64,000 nucleotides of DNA. Origin: Bacillus sp. FJAT-49711. GTDB taxonomy: Bacteria > Bacillota > Bacilli > Bacillales > Bacillaceae_C. Both the position numbers and the translations under genes were made by a program. The DNA lies in NCBI RefSeq assembly GCF_018343715.1, contig NZ_JAGYPL010000004.1, forward strand, positions 372,001-436,000. The letters run 5' to 3'. Positions 1 through 8,896 of the stretch are shown in pieces. Every line of letters starts with the position of its first letter. The first letter of the stretch is position 1. Below the pieces are notes generated by a model, which was not told the origin of the DNA, did not search any database, and saw only the letters and a program-made list of their open reading frames with translations.

Positions 1-1137
1 TTTTAACTCAACTGCCCATGAAGCTTTTGCTTCTTGAATTTCACTCTCATATGAGCTCTTATAATGGGCATCTTTCAGTTCTTCCATTAGTGCATGCAGT
101 GCCGTTTTTGCATCAGCTACAACTTGGGTAGCATCTAATTTACCTGCATGGAACTCGGATATATTAATTGTGATAAAATCAATATCCTCTGATTGAAAAA
201 GATGCTTTGAAGCAGTTGTAAAATCCGTAAACCTTGTACCAATTCCAATGACTAGATCAGCGGATTTTGCAATAGAATTCGCAGCAGCATTTCCCGTTAC
301 ACCAATTCCACCTAAATTAAGTGGATGTGAGCTTTCAATCGCACTTTTTCCAGCTTGCGTTTCGGCAAAAGGTATATGAAAGGCTTCGGAAAATTCACGC
401 AAAGTACTTGCCGCTTCCGAATAACGGACACCTCCACCGCAGATGATAAGCGGTTTTTTCTTACTTTTAATTAATTCAATTGCTTCATTTAAAGCTCGAT
501 CCGTTGGCCTTTTTCGATTAATCGTATAAACACGCTTTTTAAAAAAGGAATCAGGAAAATCATATGCCTCACCTTGAACATCTTGCGGAAGAGCAATCGT
601 AACAGCACCGGCATCTCCTTGACTCGTCAACACACGCATCGCATTTATCATCGCGGACATCAATTGCTCGGGACGATTGATGCGATCCCAATATTTACTG
701 ACAGCCTTGAATGCATCATTCGTAGAGATCCCAAGATTATAAGGTTGTTCAATTTGTTGAAGAACCGGGTCGGGTTGTCTAGTTGCAAAAGTATCCCCTG
801 TTAGCAAGAGCAAAGGAATATTATTAGCTGTTGCCGTTCCAGCCGCTGTTACCATATTTGCCGAACCAGGGCCAACCGAAGTAGTACAAGCAATTAATTG
901 TCCGTGATGCATTTGTTTGGCAAAAGCAGTTGCCGCATGGGCCATCCCTTGTTCATTTCGACCTTGATATACTTCAAGATCACCACTGTCCTCTTCCAAC
1001 GCTTGCCCCATACCGAGCACATTTCCATGACCAAAAATCGTAAAAATTCCTTTGAAAAGCTTTTGCTCCTTGCCATCTCTCTCCATATATTGCTGATTCA
1101 AAAACTTTATCAAAGCTTGAGCAGTTGTTAGTTTCAT
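1..1137 (-). CDS. iolD: Trihydroxycyclohexane-1,2-dione hydrolase IolD (partial, C-terminus outside window)
   Basis: IolD is a thiamine-diphosphate enzyme that opens the ring of 3D-trihydroxycyclohexane-1,2-dione in inositol breakdown, in the cytoplasm. Reading back from the ATG at 1135-1137 gives 379 uninterrupted codons to the window edge. The N-terminal half looks like an acetolactate-synthase-type ThDP fold: [14 protein letters not shown], then [13 protein letters not shown] around the ThDP glutamate, then [13 protein letters not shown]. The start follows GAGGTGAGTTTT. It is the last visible gene of the iol operon and is separated from iolA by a repeat array rather than joined tightly. 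The family is about 640 residues, so roughly 60 percent is present. Identity rests on motifs plus operon context. Confidence 0.93.
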   Translation of the reverse strand, partial: MKLTTAQALIKFLNQQYMERDGKEQKLFKGIFTIFGHGNVLGMGQALEEDSGDLEVYQGRNEQGMAHAATAFAKQMHHGQLIACTTSVGPGSANMVTAAGTATANNIPLLLLTGDTFATRQPDPVLQQIEQPYNLGISTNDAFKAVSKYWDRINRPEQLMSAMINAMRVLTSQGDAGAVTIALPQDVQGEAYDFPDSFFKKRVYTINRKRPTDRALNEAIELIKSKKKPLIICGGGVRYSEAASTLREFSEAFHIPFAETQAGKSAIESSHPLNLGGIGVTGNAAANSIAKSADLVIGIGTRFTDFTTASKHLFQSEDIDFITINISEFHAGKLDATQVVADAKTALHALMEELKDAHYKSSYESEIQEAKASWAVELK

Positions 1138-1185
1138 AAAACTCACCTCATTTTTTGTTAATTGGGGTTGAATCGCTTGTGCATT

Positions 1186-1450
1186 TCGCAGAGATTTTCG
1201 ATTAAATCTATTCTCGGCACCATTACATCGAGAATTAAACCTGAATTCTCGATCAAACCTTCTCCCAGAGTCGTTTCATCGTGAATTACCGCTGAATTCT
1301 CGGCCAAACCATCTACCAGTGCTATTTCATCGAGAATTAACTCAGAATTCTCGACCAAATCTCTTCCCAGCACTATTTTATCGAGTATTAACGAGGTATT
1401 AGCGATGAAATTATCTAATCCATTAATTTCATCGTGAATAAACAATCATT
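1186..1450. repeat. Tandem array of 51-bp hairpin units between iolA and iolD
   Basis: Units begin at 1228, 1279, 1330, 1381 and 1432, exactly 51 bp apart, with a shorter unit before 1228. Most units contain a small palindrome in which CGAGAATT pairs with GAATTCTCG across about six bases. Because 51 is a multiple of three, a 95-codon frame stays open on the minus strand and shows a 17-residue period. It starts with TTG and has no ribosome binding site, so I treat it as a by-product. The array lies in the transcript between iolA and iolD and could affect RNA processing or the relative dose of IolD; that is inference. Confidence 0.85.
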
Positions 1451-2892
1451 TATACCCAGCGAGCAGTTACAACTTTCTTTCTCGTATAAAATTCCACGCC
1501 ATCTGTCCCATTCGCATGCAAATCTCCGTAGAAGGAGTCTTTATATCCTGAGAATGGGAAGAATGCCATTGGGGCTGGGACTCCGATATTGACTCCAAGC
1601 ATCCCCGCATCGATCGTTTCGCGGAACTTGCGCACGCTTCCTCCATCTTTTGTAAAAATACAAGCGCCGTTTGCAAATCTTGATTCATTCGCAAGTCGTA
1701 CTGCTTCTTCAAGATTTTTCACACGTGAGATAGACAATACGGGAGCAAATATTTCGTCTTGCCATATTTTCATTTCACTTGTCACTTCGTCAAATATTGT
1801 TGCTCCTACGAAATATCCGTCCCCATCCACGCTGTCCTTACGACCATCTCGAACAATACGGGCACCCTCTTCTATACCTTTTTCAATATATTGCAATGTT
1901 CTTTCTTTATGCTGTTCACGTATAACTGGTCCTAGGAAAACACCTTCTTCTAGTCCATTGCCTATTTTAATGTCGTTTGTTTTTTGTAATAAGATGTCGA
2001 TAAATTCATCGGCAACTGCCTCTTCCACCGCAACAACTGAAGCTGCCATACAACGTTCTCCTGCGGAACCAAACGCCGCATTCATAATTTGCGTTGCAGC
2101 ATTATCCAAGTTGGCATCATGTAATACGATGGAATGATTTTTCGCGCCAGCCAGTGCTTGAACTCGTTTTAAATTTTGCGTTCCACGTTTATAGACGTAT
2201 TCCGCCACTGGTTGGGAGCCGACGAATGAGATTGCCTTCACATCCTTGTGATCCAATAATCCATTTACGACGTCGTGGGCACCATGGACAATATTCAGCA
2301 CTCCTTTAGGCAATCCCGCTTCCTCAAATAGCTGTACTAAACGATTCGCTAGTAACGGCGTCCGCTCGGAAGGTTTAAGAACAAACGTGTTTCCTGTTAC
2401 GATTGCCATCGGAAACATCCAGCACGGCACCATCATTGGAAAATTAAAGGGGGTAATTCCTCCGACAACACCGAGCGGATAACGATAAACTCCTGATTCA
2501 AGATCCGTAGCAATAGAAGGTAATTGTTTTCCCATCATCAAAGTTGGTGCACCTGAAGCAAATTCCACACACTCAATGCCACGCAATACTTCCCCATGGG
2601 CTTCAGTAAAATTTTTGCCATTTTCTTTTGTAATTAGTGTTGCTAGTTCATCCCAATGCTCCACTAAGAGTTGTTGATATTTAAATAGAATACGGGCCCG
2701 TCTTGGAACAGGCATCTCTTTCCAAGCTTCAAATGCATCTGCCGCTGCTTGAACTGCCCTGTCCACATCTTCTTTTGATGAAATGGGAACATGTGCAAGC
2801 TCTTCCCCTGTTGCCGGGTTATAGACGATTTCCGTTTTCGCCGTATTCGCATTCACCCATTCTCCACCTATATAATTTTGTATATGTGTCAT
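1450..2892 (-). CDS. iolA: Methylmalonate-semialdehyde/malonate-semialdehyde dehydrogenase (CoA-acylating) IolA
   Basis: The enzyme oxidises malonate semialdehyde to acetyl-CoA with NAD and CoA, the last step of inositol degradation. It is a full-length aldehyde dehydrogenase of 480 residues. [16 protein letters not shown] near residue 145 is the MmsA-type nucleotide-binding segment, and [12 protein letters not shown] near residue 280 carries the catalytic cysteine. I chose the ATG at 2892 because GGAGG lies 8 bases before it; an upstream in-frame codon overlaps that Shine-Dalgarno. It follows iolC by 21 bp. In Bacillus subtilis iolA is first in the operon, whereas here it is fourth. Confidence 0.95.
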   Translation of the reverse strand: MTHIQNYIGGEWVNANTAKTEIVYNPATGEELAHVPISSKEDVDRAVQAAADAFEAWKEMPVPRRARILFKYQQLLVEHWDELATLITKENGKNFTEAHGEVLRGIECVEFASGAPTLMMGKQLPSIATDLESGVYRYPLGVVGGITPFNFPMMVPCWMFPMAIVTGNTFVLKPSERTPLLANRLVQLFEEAGLPKGVLNIVHGAHDVVNGLLDHKDVKAISFVGSQPVAEYVYKRGTQNLKRVQALAGAKNHSIVLHDANLDNAATQIMNAAFGSAGERCMAASVVAVEEAVADEFIDILLQKTNDIKIGNGLEEGVFLGPVIREQHKERTLQYIEKGIEEGARIVRDGRKDSVDGDGYFVGATIFDEVTSEMKIWQDEIFAPVLSISRVKNLEEAVRLANESRFANGACIFTKDGGSVRKFRETIDAGMLGVNIGVPAPMAFFPFSGYKDSFYGDLHANGTDGVEFYTRKKVVTARWV

Positions 2893-2913
2893 GTTCAAAA
2901 CCTCCAAGTATGA

Positions 2914-3912
2914 TTAATCAATTGCCACAGCGTCATCTATAAACTCATCAATTTCACTCTTCGTTGGCATCGCATCTGAACAGCTATGTTTGGAAATGAC
3001 GATCGCTGCTGAAGCACTTCCGAATTCCATCGCTTTTGGAATATCCCAACCATTCATCAATCCGAAAATAAATGCTGATGCATACGCATCACCTGCTCCA
3101 AATGTCTTCAATACTTTCGTTTTAAATGTGCCGCCTTTATGAGAATCGCCATTTTTCGTATAGGCAATTGATCCTTCAGAACCATGTTTGATCACCACAA
3201 CTTCAGCACAGTAATCAAACCATTTCTGAGCTGTTTTTTGATCATCCTGATTGAAATCTTTTTCAAATTGCTCCATCATATCGAATTCTTCACGTGTTCC
3301 GATGATGACGTCACACTTTTCCGCAGCCAAATTATAGTACACCGCCGTTTCCTGAGCGGATTTCCAAGTATACGGACGGTAGTCCAAATCCATAATGAGG
3401 ACAACATTATTTTTTCGTGCAAAATCCAACGCCAGAAAAACTGCCTCTCTTGAAGGGCTTGCCGCCAGCGCAGTACCAGAGACAAGTAGAACTTTAGATT
3501 GTTTAATATAATCTTCAGAAACATCGGCCGTTTCTAGTTTTAAATCCGCCACATTATCGCGATACATTAAAATACTGCAATCTTCCGGACTTTTAATTTC
3601 TGTAAAAGCAAGCCCTGTTACAGCACCAGTATGATCAACCGAAACTTCGGAAGTATCGATATCGTTAATTTTTAAGTATTGAACGATGAAACGCCCCATT
3701 TGATCGTCCGCTACTTTTCCGATAAACCCTGTTTTTAAACCTAATCTGGAAGAGCCAATCGTAATATTCGCCGGAGATCCTCCAACATATTTTGTAAAAG
3801 AAGATGTTTCTTCCATTGGACGATTGAACTGATCAGCATTTAAGTCTATGCAAAGCCTGCCAATTCCAATTAAATCGAGGGAACGATCTTGTTTAAAATT
3901 TAAGTTGTACAC
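2914..3912 (-). CDS. iolC: 5-dehydro-2-deoxygluconokinase IolC
   Basis: This PfkB/ribokinase-fold kinase phosphorylates 5-dehydro-2-deoxy-D-gluconate with ATP in the inositol pathway. The 332-residue protein shows the N-terminal sugar-kinase motif (GIGRLCIDLNADQ, then YVGGSPANITIGSSRLG) and the C-terminal PfkB signature FGAGDAYASAF with the catalytic aspartate near residue 275. The start is GTG at 3912, preceded by GGAAGGGTG, and lies two bases after the iolB stop, so translation is probably coupled. It is intact and of normal length for the family. Confidence 0.94.
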   Translation of the reverse strand: MYNLNFKQDRSLDLIGIGRLCIDLNADQFNRPMEETSSFTKYVGGSPANITIGSSRLGLKTGFIGKVADDQMGRFIVQYLKINDIDTSEVSVDHTGAVTGLAFTEIKSPEDCSILMYRDNVADLKLETADVSEDYIKQSKVLLVSGTALAASPSREAVFLALDFARKNNVVLIMDLDYRPYTWKSAQETAVYYNLAAEKCDVIIGTREEFDMMEQFEKDFNQDDQKTAQKWFDYCAEVVVIKHGSEGSIAYTKNGDSHKGGTFKTKVLKTFGAGDAYASAFIFGLMNGWDIPKAMEFGSASAAIVISKHSCSDAMPTKSEIDEFIDDAVAID

Positions 3913-3914
3913 TG

Positions 3915-4733
3915 TTAGTCACCCTTCCTATTAAAAAGCCATTCATGATTCGGATCATTATGAAACTTCCAAGTCCGATTCGGACCTGCCATCACGTTTA
4001 AGTAATACGATTCATATCCAGCAACAGCTGACACTGGGTGGTAGCCTTCTGGGACCAACACTACATTTCGATGTTCGACGCTCATTGTTTCATCTAAGCT
4101 GCGGTCATCATTATAAACTCGCTGGAAAACAAATCCTTGAGACGGATTAATCTCGTGATAATATGTTTCTTCTAAATATGATTCATAAGGTAAGCGATCC
4201 TCATCATGTTTATGTGGCGGATAACTTGATGTATTCCCATCAGGTGTAAAAACCTCCACGACTAGTAAACTATCAGCCTCTTTTTGTTCGGGTAAAATAT
4301 TATGGATTTTTCTACTCATCTTTCCCGATCCACGATCTTCTTGCCCTACATCCTCAGGGGAGATTAATCTTGCCGGATAATTTCCTTTTCCAGGCGCTAG
4401 ACAAACAGCCAGTTCTAAATCGGTTAAGGCTTTCACCGTATAGGAGTCATCATTCGGAACATATACAGAATATGGCGGGGTTTTTTCAAAAACACTCATT
4501 CTTCCACCAATATCGCTAAAGGTTTCCTTTTCTGTCTGGACATCTGCTTTTCCGCTTAATAAAACAAGGCAGGCTTCACTTTTTTCGGTTAATCTCGTGA
4601 ATTTCTCCCCTTCTTTTAAGGAATACACTTCAAATCCAACGTATTCCCAATTCGCCGTTTCCGGTGAAACGTGTAAAATCTTCCCTTCATCGTCGCGCTT
4701 TTTAGGTTTTACAAGTAATTTAGACACGTACAT
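3915..4733 (-). CDS. iolB: 5-deoxy-glucuronate isomerase IolB
   Basis: IolB is a cupin-fold isomerase that converts 5-deoxy-glucuronate to 5-dehydro-2-deoxygluconate, the substrate of IolC. The 272-residue protein has the family's metal-binding region SSYPPHKHDEDRLPYE near residue 170. It also has the conserved carboxyl half with YYHEINPSQGFVFQRVY and LVPEGYHPV, where further histidine and glutamate ligands sit. Its ATG overlaps the end of iolG by 14 bases. Context and motifs agree. Confidence 0.95.
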   Translation of the reverse strand: MYVSKLLVKPKKRDDEGKILHVSPETANWEYVGFEVYSLKEGEKFTRLTEKSEACLVLLSGKADVQTEKETFSDIGGRMSVFEKTPPYSVYVPNDDSYTVKALTDLELAVCLAPGKGNYPARLISPEDVGQEDRGSGKMSRKIHNILPEQKEADSLLVVEVFTPDGNTSSYPPHKHDEDRLPYESYLEETYYHEINPSQGFVFQRVYNDDRSLDETMSVEHRNVVLVPEGYHPVSAVAGYESYYLNVMAGPNRTWKFHNDPNHEWLFNRKGD

Positions 4734-5748
4734 CCTCCTTTTCCAACTCTGACAATGATACAGAACGCTTTTCCTTTACTGATACTTTCGCAGCAAGTGC
4801 GATTAACTCAGCCTTATAGCCATCTTCTCCACTACAGGATACCGCCTTATTTTCAATGATCGCTTTTGCAAACTCGTGAATTTCAGACATAAAAGCTGCT
4901 TTATACCGATCAAGGAAGAAAAACTTAGGATGATCTAATAGAATAGAATCTTTTGTAGCTATTTGAACGTTCGTATATCTTTCGTTTTCGGCAAAAGCAA
5001 CACCTAGGTCGCCAAACACTTCTATTCGCTGGTCGTAGCCATACATTGCTTGTCGGCTATTATCAATGACACCGAGCGAGCCGTCTTCAAATGTAAGAGT
5101 TGTAATCGCAGTGTCTACATCATTGTATTTCTCAAAAATGGGATCAACTAAATTTGCAGCTTTTACAGATACTTCTACTACTTCTTTTCCTGAAAGGTAG
5201 CGAATCATATCAAAATCGTGAATCGTCATGTCCATGAACATGCCGCCGGAACGTTTAATGTATTCCTCATGTGGTGGTTGTGGGTCTCGTGATGTTATTT
5301 TAATAATATGGGGATTTCCAACTTTTCCTTCTTTAACAGTTTCATAGACTTTTCGAAAATGTTGGTCAAAGCGGCGGTTAAAGCCAACTTGAAGCTTTAC
5401 TCCTGCTTCCTGAACCGCTTTTAATGCTTCTCTCGTCTCTTCAATGTTAAAGCTTACTGGCTTTTCACAGAAAATATGTTTTCCTGCTTTGGCCGCATCT
5501 TTAATGAACTTGACATGTGTATCCGTGGAAGAACAAATAAAGACGGCATCGATCGCGGGATCGGCAAATATCTTTCTAGGTTCAGTCGTAATAAGCGGTA
5601 TTTGTTGCTGAAAATGTGTGTCATTTAAATGCTCAATATGTAAATCTGCAATTGCTTTTAGATTAATCACATTCGATTGCAACATATTATCTGCATGCAG
5701 CTGACCAATCCTCCCTGCACCGATTATTCCAACATTCAATTTTCTCAT
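4720..5748 (-). CDS. iolG: Inositol 2-dehydrogenase, Gfo/Idh/MocA family
   Basis: The protein is predicted to oxidise myo-inositol to scyllo-inosose with NAD, the entry step of the pathway. It has an N-terminal Rossmann motif GIIGAGRIGQLHADN, the family marker EKPVSFN near residue 95, and the catalytic-domain stretch MDMTIHDFDMIRYL. The start at 5748 follows AGAGGTGA with proper spacing; the ATG three codons upstream is too close to it. As first gene of the operon it sits directly behind the promoter and operators. Gfo/Idh/MocA enzymes vary in inositol isomer preference, so scyllo-inositol or another isomer is possible. Confidence 0.88.
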   Translation of the reverse strand: MRKLNVGIIGAGRIGQLHADNMLQSNVINLKAIADLHIEHLNDTHFQQQIPLITTEPRKIFADPAIDAVFICSSTDTHVKFIKDAAKAGKHIFCEKPVSFNIEETREALKAVQEAGVKLQVGFNRRFDQHFRKVYETVKEGKVGNPHIIKITSRDPQPPHEEYIKRSGGMFMDMTIHDFDMIRYLSGKEVVEVSVKAANLVDPIFEKYNDVDTAITTLTFEDGSLGVIDNSRQAMYGYDQRIEVFGDLGVAFAENERYTNVQIATKDSILLDHPKFFFLDRYKAAFMSEIHEFAKAIIENKAVSCSGEDGYKAELIALAAKVSVKEKRSVSLSELEKEDVRV

Positions 5749-5768
5749 CGCATTCACCTCTAGTTTTA

Positions 5769-5782
5769 GTTAAGCGCTTACC
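5769..5782. promoter_or_regulatory. Downstream LacI/CcpA-type palindrome in the iol leader
   Basis: GTTAAGCGCTTACC is an imperfect palindrome centred on AAGCGCTT, the core of catabolite-responsive elements and many LacI-family operators. It lies just upstream of the iolG Shine-Dalgarno, inside the transcribed leader. Its centre is 98 bp from the second palindrome at 5865-5883. A roadblock or DNA-loop operator fits, but whether CcpA or a dedicated LacI-type inositol regulator binds cannot be told here. Confidence 0.7.
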
Positions 5783-5835
5783 TTAAAAGAAAAAAATATG
5801 AACTTTATAGACTGCTAGTTCGTACAATATAGTAA

Positions 5836-5863
5836 ATTATATGCATTAATAGAGCAACAACAA
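5836..5863 (-). promoter_or_regulatory. Sigma-A type promoter of the iol operon
   Basis: On the minus strand a TTGTTG -35 box (5858-5863) and a TATAAT -10 box (5836-5841) are separated by 16 bp. The start of transcription would be about 85 bp upstream of the iolG start codon. A palindrome at 5865-5883 abuts the -35 box. Confidence 0.8.
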
Positions 5864-5864
5864 T

Positions 5865-5883
5865 AGGTAAAGCGCTTTCTTAC
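5865..5883. promoter_or_regulatory. Upstream LacI/CcpA-type palindrome next to the iol -35 box
   Basis: AGGTAAAGCGCTTTCTTAC contains the perfect 10-bp palindrome AAAGCGCTTT, a close match to the cre consensus. It lies immediately upstream of the -35 box, where a bound repressor or activator would affect RNA polymerase. Together with 5769-5782 it suggests catabolite and/or substrate control of the iol operon. Confidence 0.72.
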
Positions 5884-6083
5884 TTACTACTATATAACAC
5901 TATTTTCCCCATATCAATATTGACTGTGAGAATATTTAATAATTTAAAAATAATTATATTACCTTAGTAAGTAAAGCTGCCAAATGTAATTATGGCAGCT
6001 TCAGATTGTCGACAAAAGGCATCGAGAGTACTCTCTTGATGCCTTCCTTTTGTCATTTTTATAAGGAATTGCGGTAACATCCC

Positions 6084-6212
6084 GTTGATTTCCGCTCCAG
6101 GTGCTTGCTTTCCAGGGGGCGTTCGCCAAGCCTCCTCGTCGCTGACGCTCCTGCGGGGTCTTGGCTGTAACGCTAATCCCCCAGGAGTCAAGCACCTTTC
6201 CCTCCAATCAAC
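6084..6212. repeat. Palindromic Bacillus-type repeat element, copy 1
   Basis: This is a GC-rich 129-bp imperfect inverted repeat in AT-rich surroundings. Outer arms start GTTGATT and end AATCAAC. Inner arms share AGGTGCTTG and CAAGCACCT. The core contains AAGCCTCCTCG and CTGCGGGGTCTTGG. A second copy at 23442-23557 has the same core but different arms, which are again complementary to each other. It directly follows the 3' end of the IS1182 transposase relic, so it may be part of that element's end. Confidence 0.75.
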
Positions 6213-6226
6213 TAGTTTTTGTCTTC

Positions 6227-6565
6227 TTAAGCAAGTTGCCAAGTCCAATTTGCCAACTTTTTTAAATTCATGGCACTAAAAGTAAGCATCGCCTGTATGG
6301 AAAATTTTTAAGGCCTCTTAACGTTGTCCAACGCATACCATGCTTTTCCTTCGCACCAGCAAAGACCCTTTCAATCGTTTCTTTGCGTCGTGCATAGATC
6401 TCTTTTACATCTATTTGGTACCAGAGATGATCTGCCTCTTCTACATACTCTTCTCAAATATGATGCTGAATCAGTTTTTGATGGTTCTGACTTTGCGTAC
6501 ACTGTTGAAGCAATGGACAATTCACACATAGGGAAGGATTTGATTTGTATTGGCGATAGCCCTCT
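6227..6565 (-). pseudogene. IS1182-family transposase remnant (C-terminal part)
   Basis: Minus-strand translation in shifting frames gives GYRQYKSNPSLCVNCPLLQQ, then CTQSQNHQKLIQHHI. This is followed by EIYARRKETIERVFAGAKEK and HGMRWTTLRGLK, and finally SIQAMLTFSAMNLKKLANW. These are the C-terminal hallmarks of IS1182-family transposases, including the cysteine pairs and the YxRRKETIERVFA motif. At least two frameshifts or stops separate the pieces, and the N-terminal two thirds are absent. The element is dead. Confidence 0.85.
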
Positions 6566-6625
6566 AATGTAATTATGGCAGCTTCTTTTTTGTTCACTTT
6601 ACTTTTGTTATCGTTAGTAAAACAA

Positions 6626-7087
6626 TTATGGTTGCCATATTTCCCATATATTCCCGTCAGGATCAGCAAACGTTACATTAGGACCACAAGTAACACGTTC
6701 GCCTAAAATGTTCACTCCGTTTTCTTTAAAACGTTCGAAAAGTTCTTGGATATGTGGGGTAATGAAACAGCCAACAGCGTGCCGTTTACCTCCGTCCACT
6801 GTCCACGAAAAGCCTAACCGCCCCCCTTCTTCCGCCGACTCGTGAAGGAACAAAGCAGGAATTGTACACGTAGCTGGGTCTGAAGGGTTTCCGTCTGCTT
6901 CGAAAAACCTCAAGATAGACATCTTCATCCCAGGCTCAACTTCATGGTTGTCTGCAGGTTGGCAACCTAGATTTTTCTGATACCATTTAACGGACTCATA
7001 AACGTTGCTGACTGGAACATAAATACAAGTCATCCCTGTAATCTCCCGTATTCTCTTTTCCACTTTGGTTTCTTCATTTGTTTGCAT
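6626..7087 (-). CDS. VOC (glyoxalase/bleomycin-resistance fold) family protein
   Basis: This is a 153-residue single-domain VOC protein. It starts with MTCIYVPVSNVYESVKWYQK and ends with the typical beta-strand NVTFADPDGNIWEIWQP, which supplies the last metal-ligand position. VOC proteins are metal-dependent lyases, dioxygenases or binding proteins; the substrate cannot be deduced. The start at 7087 follows AGGAGATGGGAT. It is one of four intact VOC genes in the first 29 kb and its 3' end lies 40 bp from the IS1182 relic. Confidence 0.85.
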   Translation of the reverse strand: MQTNEETKVEKRIREITGMTCIYVPVSNVYESVKWYQKNLGCQPADNHEVEPGMKMSILRFFEADGNPSDPATCTIPALFLHESAEEGGRLGFSWTVDGGKRHAVGCFITPHIQELFERFKENGVNILGERVTCGPNVTFADPDGNIWEIWQP

Positions 7088-7244
7088 ATCCCATCTCCTC
7101 TACATAATTGATGACAAATCATAGATATCTTCTGTTTCCATATAATGTTTTCCTGCTGCTGAAGAAAAAATGAGAATTACTGCCTTTCAAGCTTTATTTT
7201 TAAATTTAATTGCTATGAAATGAAATTGACTAAATTGTTCCAAT

Positions 7245-7286
7245 TAAAAATACACTGTCCTTTCTTATAAAGTTACAGTGTATTTT
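7245..7286 (-). terminator. Rho-independent terminator after the DUF1697 gene
   Basis: Arms AAAATACACTGT and ACAGTGTATTTT pair across about 18 bases and are followed on the minus strand by further T residues. It begins about 10 bp after the stop of the DUF1697 gene. Confidence 0.8.
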
Positions 7287-7296
7287 CACTTTAGAT

Positions 7297-7863
7297 TTAT
7301 TTTTTATGGTCGAATTCCTCAACCATGCTCGATAGCTTATTGACTGTTTTCCAATTTCGGACAGTCGCCGGCACCTCAAGCTTCTTCAGATTATTAGCGA
7401 GTTTGGAATTTCGAACGCTGTCGTAAAATAAAAGGTAGACATCTTTACCATTTATGGCACAGAGTTCTTTTTCATTTATATAAGGTAATATCTTGTCCCT
7501 GTTGACTTTGGAAGGAGCTGTCTGCAGAAAAGCAACATGCATGCACTCTCCTTTAGATGAAGTACTTGCTTCTAGTATCATTTGATCTGAAAAAGGCGAT
7601 TGATTGATAATTTCCTGTATTTCTTCGGCTGTCCTAATAATAACATCACTAAATATCCCAAAATCCTCTTTAATTTTCATATGAATTTTCTGTTGCAAAA
7701 TTTCCTCAGGTTCGCTCGACTCAAAGAGAATATTTCCGCTTTGGATATATGTTTTAATGTTTTGCAACCTCAGCTGTTCAAGGGAACTTCTTAATTCTGC
7801 CATTTTAATTTTATTATGTCCCCCTACGTTTATCCCTCTAAGTAGTGCAATATATATGGTCAT
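7297..7863 (-). CDS. DUF1697 family protein
   Basis: The 188-residue protein matches the DUF1697 pattern: an N-terminal YIALLRGINVGGHNKIKMAE, then TYIQSGNILFES, then VIIRTAEEIQEI and a C-terminal RNWKTVNKL. The family is cytosolic, widespread in bacteria and has no established biochemical role. The start has a GGTGGGTGGG Shine-Dalgarno. It is monocistronic, with its own terminator at 7245-7286. Confidence 0.88.
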   Translation of the reverse strand: MTIYIALLRGINVGGHNKIKMAELRSSLEQLRLQNIKTYIQSGNILFESSEPEEILQQKIHMKIKEDFGIFSDVIIRTAEEIQEIINQSPFSDQMILEASTSSKGECMHVAFLQTAPSKVNRDKILPYINEKELCAINGKDVYLLFYDSVRNSKLANNLKKLEVPATVRNWKTVNKLSSMVEEFDHKK

Positions 7864-7941
7864 ACAATCCCACCCACCATAAATTTATATATACATACGT
7901 CCGCGTATTCACTCCAACAACAACCTGATTTAGCCTTAAGC

Positions 7942-8364
7942 TTAGTCTGTAAACTCCCACTCTGGATTCCAAACGACTTCCCATAAATGACCGTCCGGAT
8001 CTTGGAAGTATGCAGAGTATCCACCCCAAAAAGTTTTGTGTGCAGGGACGGTTATAATTGCACCAGCTTTCACCGCCTGTTTTATTACTAAATCTACCTC
8101 TTCTTTACTAGAAACATTATGTCCAATTGTAAATTCAGTAGGACTAGGTGGTGCTTTCTCCATATTTGTATCAAAAGCTATATCTTTTCGATTCCAAATT
8201 GCGAGTTTTAATCCTGACTGTAAGTCGAAAAATGCGACAGCACCATGCTCGAATTCTTTGCCTACTATCCCTTCTGTTGGCAACCCGAGCCCATCCCGAT
8301 AAAATTTCAATGATCTTTCTAAATCATCCACACCTAATGTAATGACTGAAATTCTTGGTTTCAT
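7942..8364 (-). CDS. VOC family protein
   Basis: This 140-residue VOC-fold protein contains SVITLGVDDLERSLKFYRDG near the N-terminus, FEHGAVAFFDL in the middle and YFQDPDGHLWEVVWNP at the end. I chose the ATG at 8364, preceded by GGGAG and 6 bases, over an in-frame start ten codons upstream. Its function within the superfamily is unknown; proteins of this sub-type are often annotated glyoxalase-like without proven activity. Confidence 0.85.
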   Translation of the reverse strand: MKPRISVITLGVDDLERSLKFYRDGLGLPTEGIVGKEFEHGAVAFFDLQSGLKLAIWNRKDIAFDTNMEKAPPSPTEFTIGHNVSSKEEVDLVIKQAVKAGAIITVPAHKTFWGGYSAYFQDPDGHLWEVVWNPEWEFTD

Positions 8365-8447
8365 ATTATTCTCCCATAGAAGCTTAGTCAGCAAAGCCCT
8401 CTCATAGTTTAAAAATGTCCTTCACAACTATCACATATTTGGATTTA

Positions 8448-8885
8448 TTAATTCTCACAGTCTCTCACTTCGTAATGCTTGCCCTCATCGGGAAATTTCC
8501 CTTCAGCAGGCATCCATGCACCTTGGCAAATTCTCTTTTTATTTTTCACGAGATAAGCATAAGTCCAATCACTTTCATTTTCAAATTTTACAAGTAAATA
8601 ATTTCTATTATATTGCCTTCCCGTTCGCCTCGTTATTTCCCAATTTTGATTAGGGTACTTTTTAATGAGGTATTGATTTAAATACTCCTTCTTTTTTGAA
8701 AATTGATAGTCGTGTATGTAGGGGCGTGTTGCAAAGAACATAAGAAGTAGACAAGTCAATAAACCAGCAATAAATATCCCAGGCTTCCTTAAACTTCTTG
8801 GTAATAAAATAGCGACAATAAATAAAGTAGCTATGAAAATACTTGATGCGATTGTTTCAATAACGGTTATTGGATGCAATTTCAT
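8448..8885 (-). CDS. Small membrane protein of unknown function
   Basis: I do not recognise this 145-residue protein. Two hydrophobic segments lie near residues 12-30 and 37-53. A charged, tyrosine-rich C-terminal domain of about 90 residues follows and ends in conserved-looking YEVRDCEN. The Shine-Dalgarno GGGGGG abuts the ATG, so translation may really start at the TTG two codons later (8879). It lies 11 bp after the hydrolase gene in the same direction and could be co-transcribed with it. Confidence 0.6.
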   Translation of the reverse strand: MKLHPITVIETIASSIFIATLFIVAILLPRSLRKPGIFIAGLLTCLLLMFFATRPYIHDYQFSKKKEYLNQYLIKKYPNQNWEITRRTGRQYNRNYLLVKFENESDWTYAYLVKNKKRICQGAWMPAEGKFPDEGKHYEVRDCEN

Positions 8886-8896
8886 CCCCCCATTAT

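Larger units (their letters stand above)
5983..6585. repeat. 20-bp direct repeats bracketing the IS1182 relic and palindromic element
   Basis: The 20-mer AATGTAATTATGGCAGCTTC occurs identically at 5983-6002 and 6566-6585. Between the copies lie the palindromic Bacillus repeat (6084-6212) and the transposase remnant (6227-6565). The repeats begin exactly where transposase similarity ends at 6565. Twenty bases is longer than the usual target duplication of IS1182-family elements, so a small recombination event is also possible. Confidence 0.75.

Noticed and set aside
574-1131. Open frames on both strands within iolD
   Set aside because: They are shadows of the iolD frame, which itself is long, protein-like and in operon context.
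1158-1445. 95-codon frame with 17-residue repeats between iolA and iolD
   Set aside because: It is created by the 51-bp repeat array, begins with TTG, and has no Shine-Dalgarno.
5964-6279. 94-, 68- and 64-codon frames over the palindromic element
   Set aside because: They arise from the GC-rich inverted repeat and the transposase relic; none has a ribosome binding site.
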